Assembly: GCA_019693395.1 (NCBI GenBank)
Contig: JAAMXP010000650.1
Span: forward strand, 1 to 15,126
DNA from: Ettlia oleoabundans
Lineage: Eukaryota; Chlorophyta; Chlorophyceae; Chlamydomonadales
Length of the DNA stretch: 15,126 bases
Direction of reading: 5' to 3'
Positions 7,745-15,126 of this stretch are shown piece after piece. The translations under genes and the position numbers were made by a program. The notes beneath the pieces are model-generated. The model made no database searches. It was given only the letters and a program-made list of their open reading frames with translations, and had not been told where the DNA came from. How positions within the stretch are numbered: the stretch's first letter is position 1; each line of letters starts with the position of its first letter.

Positions 7745-10650
7745 ATGATGTCCAAAATGCTGCTGCCACAAGCTTGCAGACGCCTCAGCACTTCGGCCAC
7801 TGCTCTGCTTCAAGCAGGAGCCAGCGGTGGCGCCCAGCTCGAGCTGTTTGATGGGTACGTAAGCTGGACGAGTTGGAGGGCACGGTAGGAAACATCCTTG
7901 CTTGCTGGACGGCCCAGCTCCTTAGGCCACGTGACGCTCTCCTCCGCTCAAACAGGCACCTGAAGGCTCTTCATCGCGATCGAGCTGCGCTGATCCCCCT
8001 AGCGCAGGATCCGCTGGTGGTGAGCTCAGCTCCATTGTGGCGGTGCCACCCTGTCCTGCCCCGCTCTTGCCCTCCTCTTGCCACTGCCACTTCGCCATGG
8101 TTATGCCAGTGTCTCTTCTTCAATACTTTTCAAAAAGTGCAGGACGAGGTGGTGGAGCGATTGTTAGATCGACTGGAGGACTGCCGCCGCAGCTTCCACA
8201 CAGCCGTGGTGCTGGGTGGTGCGGGCTCAAAGGTGGCAGAGCGACTCACGGGTGGCAGGTCGGGTGTCCAGGTGCGCAAGTCGAAGCACATTAGTGCCTA
8301 ACAACCTCTTGAAGGCATATTTGGTTTCAACTCCCGCCGAAACCTTAGCAAAATACACACGCTGGACCCCAATACGTCCTGACAGATCTGTCCTACCCTG
8401 CGCTCTCTGCCATAGCGCCGCACGCGGTATTCTTGCAGGAGGTTGTTCATGTGGACACATCGGCAGCCATGCTGCAGCGAGCGCGCTGCCACTTACAAGC
8501 CTCTTCCAGCGGGCGCCAGCCTGCACCCACCCGCTACGTGCACTGGCCAGCGATATCGGAGATCCTTCCACTGGAGCCCGCCAGCGCTGACCGTGAGCTG
8601 TGCTGCTGCACACTGTTGCCGCTGCGTGTCATACTTGAGTACCACTGCTCCCTTTATGGGAGGTTCAGATCAATTGCTTGATGGGTGCTGCAGCGATAGG
8701 TGCCAGATTTTGCAGATTTGTGTTGCGCTCAGTGTGGGGCACTGCCCCACTAGCATATGCTGCCAGTGCATTGAACATGCCCAACAAAGGAACTGATTGT
8801 TGCCGAAGTTTTGCCACATTCAGTTGTCATCAGTTGCCTGGGTTTGCACTGGGTGAACGATGTGCCGGTGAGATATATGTTGTTCCCATGCTGCAGTAGA
8901 TTGTTGCTGGTCAGTGAGTTGCCTACTGCACTGGTGGGATGTGCCCACTTTAGGTGTTGTGTATGCACAGCAAACCCTTCCCGACTACTGCCGCCTTCCT
9001 TGAAATTGGCCGGGCGACGCAGCAATGTCGTCGTGGTTGTAAAACTGGAAGCAGAGCAACGCCCCCGTTCCAGGGCGGGCGCCCGTCTGAACAGTCCTGC
9101 TGCCGCAAGCACAGCAGCGGGGCTACGGCGCGCTCCACATTCCATTGCATCACATCGCCTCAATTACACTGAAGGCGATACAATGCACTGTAGTATGGTG
9201 ACTGCAATTGTGCTGCTGTCTGGGCGTGTGCTGCACGTTGTGCACCGCTTGGCCTTGACCCATGGGACTACTATCTATCCTCCCTACAGGGTGTGATGGC
9301 GCAATGCCGCCATGCGCTCAGGCCGGACGGGCTGTTCTTGGCGGCCATGTTTGGAGGCAACACGCTGCAGGTGGGCTGTGGGGGATGGTGGCGTCACTAG
9401 CTGCCCCAGAGCAGGTGGATCAGGGCTCCTGCCCAAGAGATGTGTAGCTGTTGGGAGTGAGAGATGGGGTGCAGCACTGCCGTGTGCAGGTTGTGTCAAG
9501 CTACCAGTGTTGCATTGCATGACTTGCACCCGACCGCAGGAGCTACGCATCGCATGCACTGTGGCGCAGCAGGAGCGGGAGGGGGGAGTGTCGCCTAGAG
9601 TGTCGCCTCTCGCGCAGGTGAGGGGCAGCATGCCAGAACAGTGGCCTCACAACAAAAAACAAGGGCCTCCACCACAACATGCAAGCATCTGCTGGAAATT
9701 TCAGACCTGATGTGTGCGTGCACGCGTATGTGCACGCTAGTGCACGTGTGCTTGATGCCTGCCCGGCTCCTGCCAACCTGCTGACCTGGCTGCCTTTCCT
9801 CACTGCTCCTGCCTGGCCCACCTGCCAGGTGCGTGATGCAGGCAACCTGCTGACACGTGCAGGGCTAGCCATCCCTGCTGTTGATGTGGATGAAATACAG
9901 GTGCACTATACTGACGCCATGCAGCTGGTGCAGCATCTAAGGTGCGCTGGTGAGAAAACGGGCAAGGCAGGGTCAGCGATCTGCTTGCGTGACATGAGAC
10001 GACAATACTTGTCGTATTATTGGACGTTGGTTGAATGGCTGGGTACGTGTGCTTGCAGCTCAGAATAGGCATGTCACAATGTGTTGGCAGGCTTGTATCA
10101 CAGTTCTTGGCATGCAAGCGTCTGCTTGTTGGGTTTATTCTCACCTCTTTATACCGTTTCCATCAGCCTATGTACCAAAGACTTTTGTATATTCGTAACA
10201 ACTGCATTTGCAACATAGGGCAAGCTAACATGGTGTTGCCCAACTTCTTTCACGCTGGCAGGAGCATGGGGGAGTCCAGCGCGCTCCTCAAGCGCAGGCA
10301 GGAGCTGCCGCGTGATGTCGCGCTGGCCAGCGCCGCTGCCTATGCGGGCCTGTTTGCTGAGGAGGATGGCAGCATCCCAGGTGCATGCTTGCAGCGGTCG
10401 TGGGGTAGCAGATAGTAGGGGGTGTCCGTCTGCCGATGTGCGCCCATAACATCTCTTTGTGTTGCAACTGGCAAACACCAGTGTTGTTACCATCGCCATG
10501 CCGCGTGCAGCCACTTATCAAGTCATCTACATGACAGGCTGGGCACCGCACCCCGACCAGCAGCAGCCTGCCAGGAGAGGTTCGGCCACGGTGTCGTTTG
10601 AAGACCTGGCCAAAGACTTTGGTGATGGTGGTCACTCCGGCGGCAGTTAG
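7745..10650 (+). CDS. NDUFAF5: NDUFAF5: mitochondrial complex I assembly factor 5 (methyltransferase-fold arginine hydroxylase)
   Basis: Ten exons join in phase to 343 aa, close to the human 345 aa: 7745-7854, 7956-8019, 8143-8271, 8439-8592, 8824-8867, 9290-9370, 9540-9617, 9829-9941, 10262-10380 and 10511-10650. The N-terminus ([18 protein letters not shown]) is a good mitochondrial transit peptide; then comes LELFDGHLK (FDRDLK in human). Family hallmarks follow: [14 protein letters not shown] (154-167), [50 protein letters not shown] (238-247), [11 protein letters not shown] and [12 protein letters not shown]. The protein acts in the mitochondrial matrix; the human enzyme hydroxylates an arginine of NDUFS7 early in complex I assembly. 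Motif I of the SAM site reads LGGAGS (82-87) instead of the LGCGRG type, so cofactor use may differ. The 422-nt intron 5 is stop-free in frame but not a multiple of three, so retention would truncate the protein. Confidence 0.95.
9710..9737. repeat. 28-nt alternating purine-pyrimidine tract in NDUFAF5 intron 7
   Basis: A perfect alternation from ATGTGTGCGTGC through TATGTGCACGC, followed after a short break by GTGCACGTGTGC. Z-DNA-prone sequence; also rich in GTGCAC palindromes. Confidence 0.8.
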
Positions 10651-10882
10651 GTAGCAGGCAGTGAGTCCTCAACGCACAGAGCTCATTGTTGTCGATATTT
10701 AAACCCTAGGATCCTAACATCTAACTCCAAACATCTAGATTGAGTACACACAAGTCCTGATGTGCACTTGAAGCCAAGAAGCAAGTGGGTGATTAGGAAC
10801 AGGTTGCGATGGCCATGGGAACACGGGAAGGTACCCCTTGTTATATCTTATAACGGTGAATCCGACAGGACTCGGGCACAAA
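10651..10882. promoter_or_regulatory. NDUFAF5 3' region and promoter of small plus-strand gene
   Basis: About 230 bp. It contains a telo-box-like AAACCCTA (10701-10708), overlapping a 10-bp palindrome TAGGATCCTA (10707-10716). A repeated AACATCTA follows, and an AT-rich TTATATCTTATAAC lies at about 10840-10853, some 30-40 nt upstream of the ATG. The last resembles a TATA region. Telo-boxes mark growth- and translation-related promoters in plants; applying that here is inference. Confidence 0.5.
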
Positions 10883-12161
10883 ATGAGCGACCAGCAAAGG
10901 GCTGTGAAGACTGCCCAGGGGCTGGGCGGCGTCAACGTCAGGTGGTGCATGGCATCAAGGACCTTTAGCACTTGAGGGGCACCTGTTGCGGTTCAGCAGG
11001 CATCCAAGGTTTCTATCACTGGCTCAGCCGGCGTGTGACGTCTGGAAGAAGTGGGTGGGATTCAGAGAGTATAAGCTTCTGACACCTGTAATCTGCTGTG
11101 CATTGTGCTGATTGTGCGCTTTGGTTGCTTGAAAGCAGCCCAGACGATCCTAGAGTGCGATCTGAGCCGCCGTCCGGGAATCAGCCCCGCCCCTCAGGCA
11201 AGTACCATGCAAATAATTCTTGTCTGAACCATGTCCCAAAGAGGTTACACAACTGGTAAAAAACAAAAATATTTTTTGCAAGCTCTGGTTGTCTCAGTCC
11301 AGCCCGACGCTGCCAGCATTTTTGCAGATCCTGAGTGGGTGAATCGCCAGGATCCCAATCAGCTGCCCAAGTACACCCCCGGTAAAGGTAGGCAGCTTGA
11401 CACAACCTTGCTCAGCCGTCTTGGCCTATGACTCAGCAATTTGCCCATGAAGTGGTCGGAAAGTGGACTATGGCTCTGTGTGCCTGCCTTGCCGATGCAG
11501 GCGAGGGCACTGCTTTTGATGTTGGGAGTATGACTGTGACCTCAACAGGGGGCGGCGCAGCTGAGGGCCAGGGACGCAGTGCTAGCACCACTGCTACCCT
11601 GGGACCTGGTCATGAAATGGGGTGCGCAGGCCCTCTGCACTCTGATGCACCGTCGCTGCCATAATTGGCATGCACTGACATGTCCAGCCCATCAATTATT
11701 TATGTGACATATGCAGATTCTGTTCATACTCATGCTGTCATTGGGTCTATTGACTGCATTATCATACGCCACCTTTATGCAGAGGAGCCGGTAACGCGGA
11801 GGTCAGGGGCGTGCGTGGGACTGAAACACGTAAGATGCGGTTCAGCAAAATCGACATAAGCTGTGTGTTGCAGTAAACACAGTAGGCACATTACTGATTT
11901 GTCAAACCTGTTTCTATTCTGCTGCAGAGGTTACTCCTGGCAAGGCTGCCAAGAGTTCTGCTGCACGTGAGCAGGCTGGCACGGACCAAAACCCAGCCTC
12001 CGTGCGTGAGGTAGGTGCAGCAGTTGAAGTGGGTTGCAGTGGTGTGCCTGTGCAGCCAGCGCGGACACCTGTTATTCGTCCTGGTGACGGTATTTCATGT
12101 TGATGCCTGCCTGCAGGGCGAGCCTGGCACCCAGGGCAAGACCAATTGGCACCAGTCTTGA
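10883..12161 (+). CDS. Small disordered protein of unknown function, with GC-AG intron
   Basis: Five exons join in phase: 10883-10941, 11139-11197, 11298-11381 (or 11387), 11928-12010 and 12117-12161. They encode 109 (or 111) aa, from MSDQQRAVKTAQGLGG to GKTNWHQS. The middle reads DAASIFADPEWVNRQDPNQL and then KYTP(GK)EVTPGKAAKSSAAR. Composition is hydrophilic and Pro/Gln/Lys-rich, with no membrane segment, so the protein is probably disordered. I do not recognise the family. Intron 2 starts with GCAAGT after CAG, the consensus form of a GC donor. Intron 3 (about 540 nt) has two donors 6 nt apart, GTAAAG at 11382 and GTAGGC at 11388, both phase-compatible and differing by Gly-Lys. The single phase-consistent path from an ATG to a stop through five exons is the main evidence; a second exon inside intron 3 cannot be excluded. 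Confidence 0.5.
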
Positions 12162-12745
12162 AAAAACCCCGACAGATGAGGTAGCTGACATGACATCCCT
12201 GTGTGGCACTATCCCCACCGTACCGTACCGTGATGCAGCTTGTGTGCTTACTATCCCCAGCAACATGCTGCGCCTGCCAAGAGTCGAAAAGAAACTTTTT
12301 GTTGCAAACTTTTAGTTATTCATTTAAGATACATGGAGAGCCATCTGCTCATTTGAGCGCAAGTGTAGGCAGAAAGAAGTTCAACGCAAGAGATTTGCGA
12401 ATACATACGACTTTAGGTGATTATCGCAAGGGGTGCATTCACATTTGAGGGGTTGTGGAGCGACCACCTCCCAGGCAGTCTGTGGTACAGGCGATCACTG
12501 AAGACAGGCAACCAGAGGAACGGACTGCAGCGTTATAAGCTATGCAGCTGTTTGAAAGGACAGAGGGCTGCCTAGGGGCGCAAAATGTCGAGCTGCTGCG
12601 CAATGAACGTTAAGCTCAAATTTCCAGTTGGGATGCTGCTCTTACTGATCACTCAGGCACTGTGCATTGCAGGTAGTGGTAGCAGACTAAGTTGCAAGGC
12701 GAGTCCTGCCAAGGTCTATAGCTGATGTGCCTCCCCCAGTCCTTG
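12162..12745. other. Convergent 3' region, nothing coding recognised
   Basis: About 580 bp between two converging genes. I see only a three-unit ACCGT repeat (12217-12231) and a 10-nt direct repeat ACTATCCCCA (about 12209 and 12250). Open frames here are short and unlike the neighbours. Confidence 0.5.
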
Positions 12746-14009
12746 TCAAACATAGTCCTCTACCTGCACCACGCCAGATACCGGGGCCACAAGCACGGGT
12801 CGGGAAGCAAGCTCAATCTGTGGCATTGCACCACACCGCCTGCCCATCTGCTACTTGTTTGTAGAGCGACCAACGAACAGCGTCGTTGCAGCAATAACTC
12901 CACTGGTGTAATAACAATGTGGCACTCAGCCTACTCAGGCATTACTATGCACCGGAACCAGCCATCTCCACAGCTCTTTGCCTTCAAGTGCCCTCGTTTG
13001 TTCTGTCAGGCATGTGTGTGTGAGTGTGCGCCTCACCAGGTCTAACTCCTCCTCCACCAGCTCACGACTAAAGCGTCGCCAGCCTCCCGACATTACACAC
13101 ACCTCGGGCTGCTTGCCTCCCACCTCGTTCATCCGCTCCGCTAGCCTGTAATGCATGGTATGAGGGGCATTGGAGCTAGGCAAGCAAAGGAATCCGAGGG
13201 TCGGCCAGTAGAAAAGCCCACAGAGTGCCCAACATAAATGGTAGAGGTTTCCCATCTGCATATGCATATTTCTTCATATGCAAGTACCAAAGATGTGATA
13301 TTGGCATGCTCACCGCTGGGCGCAGAAGGGCCCTCGCTGCTGTGAGAGGTAGCAATGCAGGATGACGGTGTCCTGGCCCTGGCAGAGGCCTACCACCTTG
13401 TCCACTTGGTGGTCATCAGCGAAATTTTGGGACTCTGTGTGAATGGGCACGGAGGACGAATATGTGACTGCAAGACAAAATCGCAGCAAAATTGCACAAG
13501 CCACAAGCCACTGTGCAGTGTGCAAGAATGCTATCGGAATTGGTCGTGGGCATGGAGATGGGAGATGGGACCAAGAAGGAGCGCGATGTGCTGTGGGCAC
13601 AGCAGGGAGCTCACCAATGTTCATCGCTCCACGAATATGGCCTCCAGCAAAATCACTATCACGAACATCAATGACCAACACCTTGTCTTGGCCTCGTTGT
13701 GCCCTGCAGGCACGACCAAGGATGGCTGTGGAGGTCGGGGACGGTGGGGTGGCAGCAGTAGGTGGACGTGAGCAACGGTGGGCAATCCCTCGTGTCGAAT
13801 AGCAACGTTACTGCATTCCGCACATTGTAGCCATAAAACAGGTTGTCTACTGGCCGTCTACGGCCCGTAACAAAGCACACACACTTTCAACTACCAGCGT
13901 GCCAAACAGGTTTGCACAACCCGCTGCTCATCGCAAACCTGCCTTACCCACGCAATAGCTCCTTGACCCTTGCCGGAGCAACCATGCTGAAAGGCAAAGC
14001 CTTTGCCAT
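12746..14009 (-). CDS. CDC25/ACR2: CDC25/ACR2-like rhodanese-fold phosphatase/arsenate reductase
   Basis: Minus-strand exons 14009-13948, 13703-13615, 13434-13314, 13145-13037 and 12847-12746 join in phase (2, 1, 2, 0) to 160 aa. The start MAKALPFSM leads into VLVIDVRDSDFAGGHIRGAM (29-48), the CDC25/rhodanese strand and loop. The catalytic loop HCYLSQQR (77-84) gives HCx5R with Cys78 and Arg84, followed by GPFCAQRLAERM; VCVMSGGWRRFSREL closes the fold. The layout matches the plant small CDC25/ACR2 protein (IDVRDEE, HCALSQVRGPTCARRL, about 146 aa). That protein has a bare catalytic domain without the animal CDC25 regulatory region and reduces arsenate. The Cys-rich zinc-binding tail of the Arabidopsis protein is not evident. 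The last exon is tentative: reading through the donor at 13036 gives a different 33-residue tail ending at 12935. Whether it acts on CDK tyrosine phosphate or arsenate cannot be read from sequence. Confidence 0.9.
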
Positions 14010-14321
14010 GTTGCGCTGTGTGTGAGCTTGAGATTAAACGCAAAGCGGAGAGCGTTATTATCAATCAGGTAAACATATACCGGAACGCCGAGTGGATGCG
14101 GTCGAGGCGTACCTGCGGCATGCTAGGCTCTGCTGGATACTGCTGGCGGGCGGGACTCCTTGCAGCGCTGCTATTCCTCGACTGCGAACCAACCTCTTGT
14201 GACCAAACGTCTATGCGTGTATTTGAATCTTACTTGTTAATCCTGTGTATAATTTGGGCCATGCACGCACTGCCAGTTGTCGCCGGTGTACTGCAGCACA
14301 CTGCTGGGTGCAGCACACTGC
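14010..14321. promoter_or_regulatory. Region between CDC25-like start and upstream acidic gene stop (both minus)
   Basis: About 310 bp that must hold the 3' end of the acidic gene and the promoter and leader of the CDC25-like gene. A TATA-like GGTATATG (minus strand) lies near 14077-14084, about 70 nt upstream of the ATG. No gene is recognised in it. Confidence 0.4.
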
Positions 14322-15071
14322 TCAATGCTCGCCTGCATCGCTGCCGGGTCCACCGGACGCCGCATCAGCCTCTGGGTCATAACTGGGGTCGCCCTCACTG
14401 CCACTGGTGCTGTGGGGTGACGCCCAGCCGCCAGCATGGAACCTGCCCAAGTCATAGTCTCCCCCCGCCTCGCCACGTCCCGACCTGCATGCAAGTAGCC
14501 AGCACTGTAGGGCAACTGGACCTGAAACTCCACACTACACTGGGAAGATGTACACTACAATTTTGGCGTAGCTGCATTGAGGGTGGCGCTTTCCCGTCTG
14601 GCTGGATGCACGCCTGATGGTCAACCCACAGCCATTGCCTTCTGCAGACTTCTGAGCAGGCTCACCCATAGCTGTCCTCATCAATGCTACTGCTGGAACT
14701 TTCCTGCTCGTCCTCCTCCTCCTCTCCCCCCTCCTGCTCCTCCATGTCCTCCCTCCCCTCAGGCACTTCTTGACCGATTTCAACGCCTACCCTATCTGCA
14801 ACGGCAGCTGCTGAGCCCTGCCTCACAGCCGCACCCCCTTCACCGCCTGCAGCAGGGGTGCGCACAGGCGTCACCGGCCGGTGCTGCAACTCCAGCTCTA
14901 TCTCCCGCATGCCGCCATTTCCTGCAAAATGCGCAGAGCAGCAGGAGCAGCAGCAAGTATCGTTCACCCATTAATGGTCAATCGTTGACTTAATAACGAC
15001 CACAGGACATAGGCAGGCTTCCACAAAGCAATACAGCACCCAAGGTGATCCGCAGCGGCTTGCTTAGCGCG
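14322..15071 (-). CDS. Acidic C-terminal part of an unrecognised gene; 5' end beyond right edge
   Basis: Minus-strand exons 14921-14666 and 14484-14322 join in phase 2 through a GTGAGC...GCAG intron and end in TGA at 14324-14322. The encoded tail starts NGGMREIELELQHRPVTP. It becomes strongly acidic (GREDMEEQEGGEEEEDEQES, then SSSSSIDEDSYG) and finishes GDYDLGRFHAGGWASPHS ... SDAGEH. A phase-1 intron (14922-15039) leads to a tentative 32-nt exon 15071-15040 (ALSKPLRITL) whose acceptor follows a G-rich stretch. Further upstream an in-frame TGA shows that coding must be interrupted there. The acidic serine tract could be a CK2 target or histone/basic-protein binding tail. No domain is recognised, so no function is assigned. 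Confidence 0.6.
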
Positions 15072-15077
15072 CTGCCA

Positions 15078-15116
15078 CCCCAACCCCCACCCAGCACCCC
15101 TCAGCCCCCACCCCCC
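15078..15116. repeat. C-rich / G-quadruplex-prone tract at right edge
   Basis: Six C-runs of 4, 5, 3, 4, 5 and 6 with short spacers; the minus strand, which is the transcribed sense of the acidic gene, is therefore G4-prone. It lies just upstream of the tentative acceptor at 15072. Confidence 0.8.
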
Positions 15117-15126
15117 AGCTGCACGC

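Noticed and set aside
8811..9296. 161-codon open frame through NDUFAF5 exon 5 and intron 5
   Set aside because: Exon 5 joins exon 6 exactly as in other NDUFAF5 proteins (NDVP then [14 protein letters not shown]); retention of the 422-nt intron would frameshift and stop at 9294-9296.
11428..11664. Open frame MTQQFAHEVVGKW... inside intron 3 of the small plus gene
   Set aside because: No donor/acceptor pair I could find fits it in phase between exons 3 and 4; kept only as a caveat in the gene entry.
14003..14617. Plus-strand open frame of 204 codons
   Set aside because: Antisense to the acidic gene exon and the CDC25-like promoter; Cys/Trp/Arg-rich composition unlike a real protein.

Overview
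This window is nuclear DNA from a green alga, most likely a chlorophycean (Volvox/Chlamydomonas/Haematococcus-like) species. It is moderately GC-rich and gene-dense. Every gene is cut by short GT-AG introns (about 90-550 nt), and the proteins carry alanine-, glutamine- and proline-rich linkers. The recognisable genes are plant/algal in type: a LUX/PCL1-type GARP clock regulator, a plant-type small CDC25/arsenate-reductase rhodanese, a USP-domain protein and the complex I assembly factor NDUFAF5. No operon, CRISPR, rRNA, tRNA or complete mobile element was found. Species assignment is inference.

Gene models were built by hand from splice signals. I kept a model only when every donor/acceptor pair preserved reading phase. 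Layout from left to right: (1) 95-890, minus, 5' half of a universal stress protein (USP) gene running off the left edge; (2) 1213-4423, plus, GARP/LUX-like transcription factor, divergent from (1) across about 320 bp; (3) 5182-5760, minus, small unrecognised protein with a lysine-rich tail, convergent with (2); (4) 6101-7353, plus, MORN-repeat protein; (5) 7745-10650, plus, ten-exon NDUFAF5; (6) 10883-12161, plus, small disordered unrecognised protein using a GC-AG intron; (7) 12746-14009, minus, CDC25/ACR2-like rhodanese, convergent with (6); (8) 14322 to about 15071, minus, acidic C-terminus of an unrecognised gene entering from the right edge.

The genes do not form an obvious pathway. NDUFAF5 (mitochondrial complex I), the clock-type GARP factor, the USP protein and the arsenate-reductase-like protein are ordinary neighbours in a compact algal genome. 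The most interesting signals concern RNA processing and DNA structure: a 31-nt microexon inside the GARP DNA-binding domain, two stop-free multiple-of-three introns in the same gene, a GC-AG intron plus tandem donors in a small gene, two competing C-termini for the CDC25-like protein, and G-quadruplex/Z-DNA tracts inside introns. I did not find a convincing new multi-gene system.
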